Assembly (NCBI GenBank): GCA_041660965.1
Contig: JBAZVH010000001.1
Span: forward strand, 124,001-188,000
Direction: 5' to 3'
From: Candidatus Gracilibacteria bacterium
GTDB lineage: Bacteria; Patescibacteriota; Gracilibacteria; BD1-5; JAGOOR01
Length of the DNA stretch: 64,000 nucleotides
Of the stretch, positions 8,953 through 21,157 are shown one piece after another. A program made the translations under genes and the position numbers. Position 1 is the stretch's first letter. Every line of letters starts with the position of its first letter. The notes under the pieces are model-generated. The model had not been told where the DNA came from. It worked only from the letters and a program-made list of their open reading frames with translations, and made no database searches.

Positions 8953-11900
8953 TCAGTTCAAAGGCGTCGGAGGGGGAACTGTGTCATCATCATCTTGCCC
9001 CTGTTGAGACCCCTGACCGCCCTGTAAGAGTGAATCTTCCGGTCTTCCAAAAGATTTTCTCTGACGTTTTTTATGATGAGTATCTCGAAGCACAGATTCT
9101 GTCTCATCAAGTGTCTGACGTGTAACTTGTCGTATCGGTGCCTGCGGAGGGGCGCCCGATGTATCAAATTCCCCTTTCTCGATTTGTGCGAGCGTTAATT
9201 CTTGAGTCTCTACTTCCCCTTCCACGACTGCTTCAAATCTCTTCCACATCGTCGTCCGATACTTCATACTCTCTGCAAATCCTTTCGTGGCGGTGATTTC
9301 CTTTGCTCGTAGATTGATTTCATCCATTTTCATTTTGTAGTCCTTAAATCGTTTTTGTGTGGCATCGGAAGTAGCTGGTTGTGTGAGCTCTTGTACATCA
9401 GCAAATCCTAAAATCATCGAAGAAATATTGTAGTAAGAAGCTTTTCTTTCATTACTCCATTTGCGTTTTTGGAGCATATTTTTAATCGGTGGAAGGTTTT
9501 TTTCATAGAGGGATTGGCAGATACGATCGATATATACCGTATTCCCTCCCATCCCCATTTGTTCCGCCATAGTTTTTGCCAAATCCGGCATAGCGTCAAA
9601 AAAACCACGCATTTCATTGAAGACACCATCCTTGTTTGTACCACCTGTTCCTTCTGCAAAAGCATTGGTGATATTGGCATCGATATATCCATCCCAATCA
9701 ATCCACGCCATCGGGTATCCTATTTCAAAATTTTTCCTAAAACGAAAATGGTCACCATCATAAAAAGCATTTCCCCCTTCTCAGTGAATACTCGAGTGAG
9801 TGGGAGAGCTCTGCATATCGTGAAGTCTCCCATAATATGCTTGTATTCTACCTGATCTTTTTCTGAGCTCTTCATACTGTGGTTTTTTATCTGCTGGGAC
9901 GGCATCGAGGAGCTCATCAAAGAGTGGTCTATCATTGATCAAGAGATTTAGCATCGGATCTCGCATACCAGTCATCTTGTGCATCATTTCCTTTCAATAT
10001 TTTTTCCAAAATTTCTCAAACTGTTTTGACCACACTTTTATGTTTGATCCGCTAATACGTGGTGTCGCACTTTTTATAAGTTTTTCGAGTTGGCTTCCAG
10101 GATTTTCTATATCACCCTCTTTTGGCTCCAAAGTATAAGCAAAAGCAACACCTGTTTCACGAAATACATCCCCGAGATCCTTGTTTTGTGCAAATACAAA
10201 CATCGGTACTTTTGTAGTTTTCTGAAATTCTTGACGAAGATGCTCTTGGGTAGCAGGGAGTAACTGTTGTTCGCGATTTCCAAAAAGCAGGGCTGCATAG
10301 GGCATCGTCGAAATAGCTGTCGGATATCCTTCTCCGAGCCAGAGCGGAGTGGCACCACCAAATGCTTCGGTCGGTTTCCCGGAAATCACCGCCTGCATCA
10401 TCCATTCCAGCTTTCGCTCCATAGTATCGCGTTCATTGAGGTTTCATACTCAACCATCGATCAGATGCTTATGAGCATCGTTCTGGTATTTTTGAAATCG
10501 TCGACCTAGATTTTTCAGGAGAGGATGCTGAAAAGCATTAAAGAGTTCTCGACATGCCTGTATTTCTGAAAGGGGTGCGCCTGACTCCTTATTAATTGGT
10601 GGTTTTTCAGGTGGATGTGCTGGCATATGTGAAGGAAATCCTTCCATCACGATATCAGCATGATGTCGTATTTTATTATACCAAAACCACTCGCACCGCT
10701 CCCCAAGGTGATTAAAATTTCGTGGATCATTATCCTCCCAGTTATAGGGATAGAGCTGTCCAAAGTTATTCATGGAAGCAAACATCGCCGCCATAAATTT
10801 TGGAGCGGGAAAGTCCTCAGTTCGTGCCCATTTTTTGATCAATCGAGTACGATGATAACTTCCCATACCATCTATCTTATCAACCAGCTCTTGGAGATAG
10901 GATTGAAAACTTCCATTTGAATCAGCGACCATCAGAGAGGGCCATTCTGCCCAGTTCAGCACGCCGCTTAATGGTCCATGATTGTTTTGCAATTTTTCTA
11001 TCGCGAGAGCGGCTGTGAGTTTACCGTGGAAGGCATGTTCTTTGTGATGTCACTCTTCCCATGCCTTAAATGGAGCTGTCCAGAGATCTCCATGCAAGAG
11101 TACTCAGAGACTATGAGCGTGCATCAATATATTTACCCATCCTATTTTTCCTTCTTTTTTATCTTGTGCTTTAAATTTTGGTGAGATATCTTCTTTGGTG
11201 AGTTCATAAGAATTCGTCTGCAGATAGGACCACAGCAATTGGAGCGGTATCTGATAAGGAGTGCTACCAATAAATTCTGGCTTTTGTTTAAAGATTCATT
11301 TCTTTGCATCAAACTCTGTTTGTTTAAATGTCCCCCGACTCACCGTCACGAGATTCCCTTCAATTTTTGAAATATGGAGATCTTTATCATCACCGACTTT
11401 GATAATCGTCTTTTCAGAAAAATTACCATTTTTATCAAATTCACCGAAGACACCATCTTTGATGGTTATTTTCTCATTTTTCTTTTGATTTCCTTCATTC
11501 AGAGCATGTACCTTACTCTTCATCAAACGGTTAAACTGGTCCTGCCCCATACGATCTCCTGGCTTCCCAAAAGGAATACGATAGACTCATTTATCATCAT
11601 ATGATGCCTTGAAATGTTTTAACTGCGTCACGAATTCACTGAAGGTCAGTTCTCTCCTCGAATCTGCTCCTTCTGACCAACCATCCCACACCCGGACATA
11701 TCATGGGCTTCCTCCTTCTGGTTCGACGATTTCTTCGATCTCAAACGTATCGAGCTCGCTCTCTTTACACAGAGCAAAGACCATACCGGTACAGAGCTTT
11801 CTCTCTCCAGGATTTGATGATTCTCGAGGATTGCCTTTAGTCCCATATAGCAGCTTATCGACTTCCTCATTGAGAGCATCTTCACTCTCTATTTCTATAC

Positions 11901-13530
11901 TCCCGTAGCGAGATTTGAGTTCTTGTTTTGCTTCTGTGTCCGTGTAAAAACTCACCTTATCTGCACTCAGAGTCTTTTGTAATTCTTCACTCTCCAAAGT
12001 ACCCCCATCGCTGATAAAATCAATCTCTCCCCCATCAGCACAACTATCGAGATATTCGAAAAATTGCGGTCCTGTCTTCGTCTGTGGGATGCCGGCACGA
12101 GAAAGCCGTCCTCCATTTTGATTATTACCAAGGAATCGGAGCTTCACCTCTCATGGCTCACCGTCTTCACTGAGCGTGTTGCCGAGTGTGCGCTCTATCA
12201 CATAGTATCCTATCATATCTTTATCACCAGGTCCTTTACTTTTCCAACGCATCACCACACCAGGAGCAAATCTGTCGAGGTTTTTTATCCTATTACCCTG
12301 GGATTCTTCCAGCTTTGCGACGAGTCCATCATCAGTCATGACTTCATCTGGCTTAAATCCATGATTATCTACAAAAACATCCTCATACTCCATCCCTGGA
12401 ATACTGGAACTTCATACATGTCCACGAGCAAAATCATTTTTTTGCTGCAGACGGCGTGCAGAAGAAAGCCCTCCGAGAATACGAAGCTGTGTTTTGATAT
12501 CGAGATTTTTGGTAGAGATTGCGTTGGTAGCCAAGCTCTCTCATCGGGCCTGTCTGGCAGATTCATCTCTCTGCGCTTTGATAGCACTCTCCCAGTCAGC
12601 ATCCCGAGATCCTTCGGTGTGTGTATTGACCTGGTACTGTGCAAGGAGCTTTTTAGCTGCCTCTTGATCTATCTCTTGAAGGTTTTCAAGAGAAATAGTA
12701 GGGACATATTGTCGTACGAGAAAGTTGCGAATCCTCTCTTTATTTTCTCTCGAAATCAATGAATCTGGACATGAAAAAAATGCCTCATAATCAGCCGTCA
12801 GATCTCATTCACCTCCTTCTACCTGTACTCTCCGAAATGCCGCTTTGACATCTTCTCCTTCCTGAATGCGGATACCACCGAGCATCGTCGACCAGATGGC
12901 CTGAACACGACGAGAGCTCTCACTCGGAGGAAGATTGGCAATCTTGCTATGAAGATCATTAAAATCAATATCGTCGAGTGTCTTTTCTGTAAGTGGCGAT
13001 GGAAGTGCCTTGTTTAAAGTTTTTTTGCGTTTTTTCCCTGATTCCAAAAAGATATTGAGCCCTTGTGAGGTTTCATGTTTCTTGAGGTACTCACGCACGA
13101 TACCTTCTTGAGAAGAAGTGATAGTATATTCATCTCTCAATGTCTCGATACAACCATCGAGCATTTCCTCTCTCGCACTGTCTCTGATTTTTGTATTATG
13201 TGTTATCTCATACATAAACTGGTTCTCGAAACACTTCGTATTTGTGAGAAATGTCTCAAAAGCATCCTCTCATTCCCCTATTCCTATTTCCCTTTTAAAA
13301 TCAGCACTTTTTCACGAGAGATCTCTCTTGAAAAGCTCTTCGAGCTGAGCTTTAGTGATTCTACCATTATGATACTCTTTGATTTTTTCTAGAATCTGAG
13401 GTTTTTGTGTCAATTGTTTACAGTACTTTCCTACCTTTCGCACCTGATCTATTTTTGTCATACCCTCCTGACTTGGTCAATTGAGTGCTTCAGTACTTTC
13501 TGCAGGTCATGTAGTTCCTCCAGTTGTCAT
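8953..13530 (-). CDS. Giant 1525-residue protein of unknown function
   Basis: I do not recognise this protein. Reading through TGA, a single frame runs from MTTGGTTGPAESTEALNG to a Gln/Asp-rich tail that ends DDDDTVPPPTPLN. There is no signal peptide or membrane segment. The first 450 residues are helical and charged. A middle section has short beta-rich modules that look like small barrels (GVVMRWKSKGPGDKDMIGYY; DKDLHISKIEGNLVTVSRG) around residues 350-750. The last third is helical and Trp-rich (WEDNDPRNFNHLGERCEWFW). It lies directly downstream of a secreted, C-terminally anchored protein gene in the same orientation, which hints at a surface-associated complex, but no function can be assigned. 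Confidence 0.8.
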
Positions 13531-13560
13531 AAAATTATTGTACGAATAAAATCAGGATGT

Positions 13561-14355
13561 CTATGATTTTTGTTTCTTCCACGCCGTCCACGCACCTGAG
13601 AAGACGAAGGCGAGGAGGAGGAAAATCCAAAATTCAGGACCGGATTTTGGTTCTGTTTGTTCTGGGGTGATGACCACTTCCTCTTCAGGACCAGCTGCAT
13701 CGAGAGGAGGGGTGATACTTTGTTCAGTAGTAGGTGGAGCAATAGCTGGTGGTGGTGTCACGGCCTCACTCTCTCCAGTACCGAGATTACCAAGTATACA
13801 AATATTTCGTGACTTTCCTGTCGATGTCTCAGCGGCAGCAGGATCGTAGTCATCATAGGCAAGATTTGTTTTGATAAGAACGGTATCTTTTGTTCATTTA
13901 CCAGCCAAGCTCAGCTTAACACCTGTTTTGAGTGTATAGAGATTTTTCGTCATACCTTTGTCAATATAAAATTCTCTATCGCCGAGTGTGCCAAGTTCGT
14001 ACCATACGATATCAGTATCAAATTCCCAGATTTGAGTCGCATCTGTCGGAGTGACAGTCACGTCTGCAGAAGGGATAATCGTCGGATTCGTTTGTCCACT
14101 TTCCAAAATGGCCTCACTCAATGTGCCACCGCCATGTTCCCAAGGAACTTTTACAGTTGCGAGCTCGGCGGTCCATCCTGTGGGAGTTATTTTTGTATCG
14201 TATTTTTCTGTATAACAGACATCACACGAATTGGTATCAAACAGTGGATCTGTCGCACAGTCAGCTTTCACTGGAGCCGCAAAAGCGGACATACCAGCAG
14301 AGAAAGTGAGCACGGAAGCCAAAAGAATGGCATTTTTCAGAGAGAAGTGGGTCAT
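13561..14355 (-). CDS. Secreted protein with C-terminal membrane anchor
   Basis: A 264-residue exported protein of unknown role. It has a clear Sec signal (KNAILLASVLTFSAGMSAFA, cut after AFA), a beta-rich extracellular part with a CATDPLFDTNSCDVCY cysteine cluster near the N-terminus, a Pro/Thr/Glu-rich stalk (TPPPAIAPPTTEQSITPP), and the C-terminal anchor FWIFLLLAFVFSGAWTAWKK. The layout resembles a sortase-like or stalk-anchored surface protein, but no LPxTG motif is visible. One TGA is read as Gly. The giant protein gene begins 30 bases downstream, so the two are probably one transcript. Confidence 0.78.
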
Positions 14356-14578
14356 AAAAAAGTGATTACAAAGACACTATAACCGATTTTTTGGGAAAAT
14401 GCAAATAAATGATCATATATTCTAGTTAAACAAGTACCAAGTGACCAGTTCCAAGTACCGAGATGCTCATTATTGGTGTATCAAATTATCTCGTTCTCTG
14501 ATTATTTTTTCAAATATTCCTTCCTATGACTGTTACTATGACTATTACTCCTGGGTTTTCTTATCTTATGTTCTATCT

Positions 14579-16357
14579 CTATTTTGCTATCTTCTCAAAT
14601 TCCCCTACTAACTCTTCAATTACCGCAAAAGCGTTATCGTAGAAATCAGGTTTGAGAACATCGATTCCGATAGAGTTCAAGATATCGACTGGCGCAACGC
14701 TTCCTCCTGAACTGAGCAGAGAGACGTAATCTTCTATCATTTTCGGTCATTCACTCTTGTATTTTTGAACGAGCGACAGTGATGTCAGCATCCCAAATGA
14801 GTAAGCGTAGCAATAAAACGGTGTCGAGAAAATATGTGGAATCGACGACCAACCATAGTTCTTTTCTGGCGTCAGAATAGGCGTAATCGCAGTACCGGAG
14901 AGTTTCTTACTTTCTTCATCCCACCAGAGATTGAGCTCTCGGTAGGTCAGCTCCCCTCCCGCGTGAATATATTCATGGACTCTCCGCTCAAAACTCACGT
15001 ACATAATCTGCCGATGAATCGAACCAAAGACATCCATCAGTTTTTGATTGAGAAGTTCCAGTTGTTCTTCAGGACTGAGCGTCGCTTGAATCCGCTGCAT
15101 CAGGAGATTCTCTGAGAAAATACTCGCCGTCTCAGCGAGAACAAGTGGTGCGTCGTAGACCGGTGAGGTCTGAATCTGAGCCAGATGGCCATGAATCGCG
15201 TGTCCCAGCTCATGGGCGAGCGTGAACACATCATTGATGGTCTCCGTATAATTCAGGAGAACGAAGCTCTCAACCCCCTTATCATAGCTCGCAAATGCCC
15301 CACCACGCTTTCCCGCCTTTGGAAAGGCATCAATACGGCCCTCCTCTATCATTGCCTTCGCATAGTCGTGAAATCGCACGTCAAAAGACCCGAACATATC
15401 AAGTACCATCGTGCACGCCTCCTCGTAGGGAATTTTCTTTTCTATGGAATAAATCGGTGCTCCGATATCATAACCATACAATTCAGAAACTCCGAGATGC
15501 TTTTGCTTCGCTGCGAGAAATCTCTGATACAGAGGAAAATGCTTTTGAACTTGGGCTATCAAAACATCCACGACATCATCGGGAAGTTGTTCGCTGATAT
15601 TTCGCTTGCTCATAACAGTCTTGTAACCACGGAGATCAATCGAACTACTCCAATTTTTGATAATGCCTGAATAGAGATTTCAAAAGGTTATCTGATTTTG
15701 ATGAACGAGATAGACGGATTGCAGCGATTCAGACGCTCTGCGTCGGATATCACGGTCAGGATTACGAGAGAAAGCACGAATCTCTTCTTCAGTGATTTTT
15801 TTCTCGACTCATTTTTCATCGGTCCAAGGGAATTCAAATGAACTGCGAAGCTCCTCATGAAGACCAAAAATACCGAGGGCACGAGACTTTTTTGTCAGAG
15901 CCAATTCGACATCTTCACCGAGCAAATATTGCACCGTATCTGCCTGTTGCACAAGGTCATTTTTGTAGGCCGTGAGAAGAGGACTTTCAGAAAATGCACG
16001 AATTGCATCCGCTCCGAGTTCTTTCCATTCTTGACTGATAAAAAGCGTCAATTCCGCGAGCTGAATCCCGAGATACTCCAGCTCTCCGAGCTTTTTCTGT
16101 ACCTCTGTATCCTGCGTATCAAGCGACGAAAGGTACGAGAGATAATGCATCGTCTTCTTGCCAACCATACTCAAGGTCTCAGAATACTCGTAGTACTCCA
16201 GCACCTCTTCTGGCGTAGTAAAAAGCCGAATCTTTCCGCGATATCGATCAGCAAACTCCCGCGTAATCGGAAGCCATGTCGCAATATCCGCGTCAATACG
16301 TGGATCAGTCAAAGTGTCGTAGAAATACTGTGGAAGATTCCAGGTGGTAGTAGTCAT
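14579..16357 (-). CDS. pepF: Oligoendopeptidase F (M3 family)
   Basis: A cytoplasmic zinc peptidase that degrades oligopeptides of roughly 7-17 residues. The 592-residue frame has the family length. The N-terminal helical domain (residues 1-180) is followed by the catalytic domain with LAHELGHAIHGHLAQ, the HExxH zinc site, and the conserved downstream glutamate in APLVLAETASIFSENLL. PHIFSTPFYCYAYSFGML near the end is also characteristic. Three TGA codons interrupt it under the standard code. The start at 16357 is supported by a good promoter whose -10 box ends six bases upstream. The 223 bases downstream hold only degenerate repeats. Confidence 0.95.
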
Positions 16358-16363
16358 GCCTGG

Positions 16364-16391
16364 ATTATAGTTTTTTAATAAGAAATCTCAA
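16364..16391 (-). promoter_or_regulatory. pepF promoter, near-leaderless
   Basis: On the minus strand TTGAGA (16386-16391), a 16-base spacer and a perfect TATAAT (16364-16369), six bases before the pepF ATG. There is no ribosome binding site between the -10 box and the start. Confidence 0.6.
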
Positions 16392-16401
16392 ACCTACTTT
16401 T

Positions 16402-16947
16402 TTATCTAGAAAATAAACTATCTGTCTCCTCTGTAAAAAGATCAAATTTCTCGGCAGTTTCTTCTATAAAATCATAAATTTCTTCAAGCGTCTCTGGAGT
16501 AAACTGTTGATACTTTTGATTAATTCATACTTTATCAAAATTTAAATTTATATATGCATATCTATCTTCATCGGTAGTTTCCCAGTCAGCATGAATAACA
16601 GCATTTCGTAAGGTAGCGCACATTTTAAGGTCTTCGATAAAAGTGTTGAACATAGAAATATCCTTTTGCATTCCTGTTTCAATTAATCGAACTAATCGAC
16701 TGAATAAATCTACTTTAGGAGAAAAATTCATTTTATGAATTACAGCCGATCATATTCCATCTGTTCATTCAGTGATTAATTCACAAATAGCACTATTCAA
16801 AAGTGAGTCTAAGGAATTGAAACTATACACTATATAACCAATCAAAGGTGCGGTCTCTTCCAAAAAATCATCGATATCGTCACTTGGTGAATGATTTTCA
16901 CTTAAGTATTGCCCCATGGGTTTACTTTTATTCTTCACATTCATCAT
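16402..16947 (-). CDS. Small helical protein with a HEPN-like R-x4-H motif
   Basis: A 181-residue soluble protein of unknown function. It is almost entirely helical, with an early hydrophobic helix pair (VYSFNSLDSLLNSAICELIT) and the motif LRNAVIHADWETTDED, in which R-N-A-V-I-H matches the R-x4-6-H signature of HEPN ribonuclease domains. HEPN proteins act in toxin-antitoxin and phage-defence systems, but no nucleotidyltransferase partner is encoded nearby. The gene is more A/T-rich than pepF beside it and uses ATA and TTA freely, which suggests recent arrival; it still reads through TGA as Gly, so it is adapted to this code. The function call is an inference from one motif. Confidence 0.5.
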
Positions 16948-17027
16948 AATAAAAGTTTATACAATATATTTTTTTCTTCGCCCCTCAAAAACAAATGAAC
17001 TAATTTAGATATGCTCTCAATAGCTCT

Positions 17028-19283
17028 TTATAACAACGGCTGAAAGAAATCCCCTTCCACCTTCAGTGTTTCCATGCTCTGAATAACATCGGCATCAGTA
17101 CCAAATATTTTCGCTTCGACATCTTTTCGAGGACGAGAATAGGTCTTGCGAGAGAGATCCCAGATTTCCTGCGAATAATCATACGGCAGTTTCGGCACAT
17201 TCATCGTACGAGCAGAAAAAGCTTCGGTATTTTCACCATCTATATTGATCTTCAGATACATCTCTCGCACACCGAGATTCATAATATCGGGGACACTAAA
17301 GACGGGTTCGTATTCTTTTTCGAGAACACCCGCATCTTCAGCTCCGACTCGGAATGAGATAATATTTGCCACATTTCCGAAGATAGTTCTGCGGAGACTC
17401 GATGACAGCTGATCCATATATTGGTGAGCGACGGTGATATTGAGCTTGTACTTTCGCACTTCTGAGAGGATATTTTCAAAGGAATCAGTGGCAAAGTTTT
17501 GAAACTCATCGATGTAGACAGAGAACGGCGTACGATCTTCCTCAGATTTTTCGGCACGCATCATCGCGACCTGATAAATACGAGTAATCATCATCGCTCC
17601 TATCAGATTCGCATTGGATTCTCAGAGCTGTCATTTACTGAGTTTTACGAGGAGAATCTTTTTATTGTCCATGATGTCTGCCAAGCTCATCGCATTATTC
17701 GTCTGACAGACGATATTTCGTATCATCGGAGAACTGACGAATTGTGCGACTTTGTTCAATATCGGCATAATCGCTTCACTGTCGAATTTTTCACTCCAAG
17801 CGGCAAATTCATTCGTCCAGAAGTTTTTGACCGTCTGATCATTCAGTTGTTTAATAACAGCTTGACGATAGTCTCGGTCAGTCAGGAGTTTGATAATAGA
17901 GAGCACGGTCGCTCCACCGACTTCGAGGAGTGCCAGGACACAGAAGCGCATCACATGTTCGAGACGTGCATTCCATGCCTGTCCGAAGAGCTTTTTAAAA
18001 ATCTCTAAGAAGCTATTGGTAAATTCTTGGCGGTATTCCTCAGGGACATCTTCGAGCGGATTAAATCCTACGGGGAAATTCAAGTCGGTCGGATCAAAAA
18101 TCACCACATCTTTTTTACGATTTTCTGGGATATAGCGGAGGATATTGTCGACGAGATCACCGTGCGGATCGAGAAGCGCAAACCCGCGACCATTGATAAT
18201 ATCTGAGTAGCCAAGCAGCTCGATAAGTTTTGATTTACCAGAACCAGACTTACCGACGATATAGAGATGACGTGCTTTATCGGAGGTCTTGAGACCAAAG
18301 TGAATTTTTTGACTGCGATAATTCGTGATGCCAAATTTGACAAGGTCTTTTTCTGGCACGTTTTCATTCGTCGGCAAACCGAGGGGTGGTCGAGCTTTAC
18401 GAGAGAGGATGCGGAGGATATGAGGGACTTTGTCTTTTGGCTGTGGAAAGGTCCAGAGCGTCGCGATCTCCTCAGCTCAGAGATAATATTTTCTTCCTTT
18501 CAGAACGGGTGCCATGATATTTTTTGCATCTCCTTCGTGCATTGGATCGACATCAAACACAATCTGATTTTCACGATTTTCGAGATCATAGAGATTCTTG
18601 AGAAGAGCAAACATCTTCGCACGTGCCACCGCTTGTGATGAAGACTGAATATAGCACGTTATCTTCGCATAGTAGAGATTTGCATGATTTTTATGTTCAT
18701 ATTTATGCTGAGCATCATGCGTACGGATATTTACTTTTGTATCGAGAAATCGACGTTTGACATTCATCGAATTCTTGATCATATGCCATTTGTGACGGAT
18801 TTTCCGAGAGAAATCCCAGATAACATTGTGTGTATGAGCTGGCATCAGAGCAATCTGAAAAGTACATTTATCGGTCAAATCCAGGTCAGCAGTTTGTGAA
18901 AGAATCTTTTTGATAACGCCTTCTCCCCCATCGAGATACGTCTGAATAGGGAAAAAATCACGTTCACGCATTGAGATAGATGCCTTGACTGAGAGGGCAG
19001 GATTATAGTGCATCGGACTTTTCACTTCTTCTATTTCGATATTTTGAAACGTCGTATAAAGCTGATTTTCGATAACTGGCTTTTCTTCTGCTGTCACTTG
19101 GAGACTGAAGAAGAGCTTGTGTCCCACCACGTGAAAATCAAGACTAAAGACTGAGTGCCCCAGGGTAGGATGTAGGGCCTCCAGCATCTGCGTCACATCG
19201 ACTGGTCATCCAGAAAAATCCGAAGGAATTCGGATAACGAGAGTAATATTTGGACTATGATGGTGTCAATGACCGTGGGACAT
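17028..19283 (-). CDS. VirB4/VirD4-like type IV secretion or DNA-translocation ATPase
   Basis: A 751-residue ATPase with an N-terminal alpha/beta domain of about 330 residues and a C-terminal HerA/FtsK-like motor. Walker A is IVGKSGSGKSKLIELLG near residue 345, followed by RGFALLDPHGDLVDNIL; Walker B is FSVYIDEFQNFATDSFENIL near 585; and the arginine-finger region is VAHQYMDQLSSSLRRTIFGN. It begins with a His-rich stretch, MSHGHGHHHSPN, possibly metal-binding. This protein type is common in Patescibacteria, where it is proposed to drive type IV pilus or conjugation-like export; no other secretion gene is adjacent. Four TGA codons are read through. Confidence 0.82.
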
Positions 19284-19322
19284 ATAACACTATTATATAC
19301 AAAATTTTGAAATACAACAGCA

Positions 19323-21050
19323 TTAGTAGACTATTTTTCGATAACACTCTTCACAAACTACTTTCTCCGGTCGGTTGGGGGCATAGGTGGTCATAATATC
19401 TTTTCCACATTCGGAACACGTCCTCTCATAGAGTGTTCTTGGATTCCTTAAATTTAATCGCTCTTTATGTCTCTGGTCTGGATGTTTTTTTGGAATCGGT
19501 ATTCAGTTCTCAATATAGAATGCGAGTTCTTGTTTAATAATTTTAAACGGCTTTCCAGTAACTTCGCACACAATAGTTCACGCAAGGACAGCATCAATAT
19601 TCTTTTGGGCTGTTTCAAAACCAATCACTCTCTCATCATGTTGGGTTATCGGAAGAGGATGATAAATAACTCATTCATATTTCTTATCTTCTTCTGTGTG
19701 CCAGTTCCACCCTTTTGCTCTCACTTCCTCCTCTGTCATAGGAAAATACTCATTGGCAACTGTTTCATTGTAAGCAAAAGGACTGAGCTCATGAGGGAAA
19801 AATTCTCACCATTCCCCTGTTGATTTCATGTGGTCAATTATCTTTCAAGCTAACTGTTCATACTCTTGAACAGAATAGGGAATATTGAGAATACAGTGGT
19901 CGTGTTTTTTGAGCCCAGTTGAGAGAAAACAATCATGCGTTCATTTTGTACAATGCATGCAGTACAGTAAATCAGTAGTTTTTTCCCAGCATTCCTGCGT
20001 AAAGAGACAATGATAGGCATCATGTCCAATTGTAACACATTCATATGAACGATGCGTCTGATCGCCAAAAGTATAAATATCATAGCAGTCTTTTGACCCA
20101 TAAAAATCAGCACAATATCTGATATCTTCAGAGTTTTGGACATAGTATGAATAGAAAACGTTCTTCGACTTTACTATCTTATTCCCTACACATCCCTCCG
20201 CTTGCAAGTTCATATTTTCTCGATAGATTTGCGATAGAAAAAAGTTATGGATTTTTTTTAGGAGAAAATCTTTATGCCGTTCAAGAGAGAATTCTTGTAC
20301 ACGTTTTGTATATTCTGCTGGCGAAAGCTGCTCATTAAAAAAATAATATTCTTTTGATCGTAGATTGATACATCCAAAACATTTTTTACAATCGGAACAG
20401 CCATAGAGAAAGGAAGAATCATGACAATTCGTGCATTCCTGTGAAAATCGAAGTCAAAAACAATCCATGCAATCTACTATTTCATAACAGTATTCACAAC
20501 TATATGCCCCGAGAAAATCAATACAATTCTTCGATCATTTGAAGCGTTCACCATAGTAGCATTTTTCTGTGTCATCACCACCATAAATCAGATAACAATC
20601 TTTTACATTGCTTGCTTGATTTACAAAATTACAATTTTCTTCTTTGAGAATAGACCGTGCGATCTTTGGTACTCGTTTATCGAGAGTGTGGAGCTGAGTA
20701 AAGGCGAGAGAATCAAAAGAAAATTTTGCATTATAGGCGGTTGGTGTCCACAGGTCAGACCAATATTTTGGTGGCTGAAATGAAGTATATCATCCCGATT
20801 TTGAATATGTTGAAAGCTGTCACTCCTCTGAAGAAAAGTAGAGATGCCGACTATTACGGAAACACATTCTCCTCCTCATCCTCTCATCCGGACAGAGTGT
20901 TGGGCTTGGAATACTATATTTCTTCCCAGCAAAAATAGGAGAGATTTTATCATAGAACTCGAGGTCTTTATCCGTCACGATAAATTCCTGTCAGCTAATA
21001 CGGCATTTTTTCGTTTCTACGATTTTTTCTCCAGGGGGAAGGAAGGACAT
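19323..21050 (-). CDS. Cys-rich repeat protein, paralog A
   Basis: A 575-residue protein of unknown function with about 32 cysteines. The N-terminal module reads PPGEKIVETKKCRIS then EFIVTDKDLEFYDKISPIF. A central array has repeated C-x2-C and C-x5-8-C spacings (YSCEYCYEIVDCMDCFG; CSDCKKCFGCINL). A helical spacer is followed by a second Cys array, and the C-terminal zinc ribbon is C-x2-C...C-x2-C (CSECG...CEECYR). The spacing, with hydrophobic and aromatic residues between Cys, suggests a beta-solenoid with cysteine ladders or metal sites; that is an inference. It is the last of three tandem co-oriented paralogs. Seven or more TGA codons are read as Gly. Confidence 0.75.
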
Positions 21051-21157
21051 AAGTATATTTTTAAGATAGAGCTAGAGCAGAAGATAGAGAAAGGATTTTT
21101 AGTTCGGCCAACCAATTAAACAAATAAAACCAACAAAACAAAAATAAACCTATCACC

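Noticed and set aside
8953..9711. Separate 252-residue gene MAWIDWDG...
   Set aside because: It is the C-terminal part of the giant protein; the upstream frame continues through TGA codons to 13530.
17028..19283. Integrated conjugative element around the VirB4/VirD4-like ATPase
   Set aside because: No integrase, relaxase or other transfer genes are adjacent, and the protein type is widespread in Patescibacteria chromosomes.
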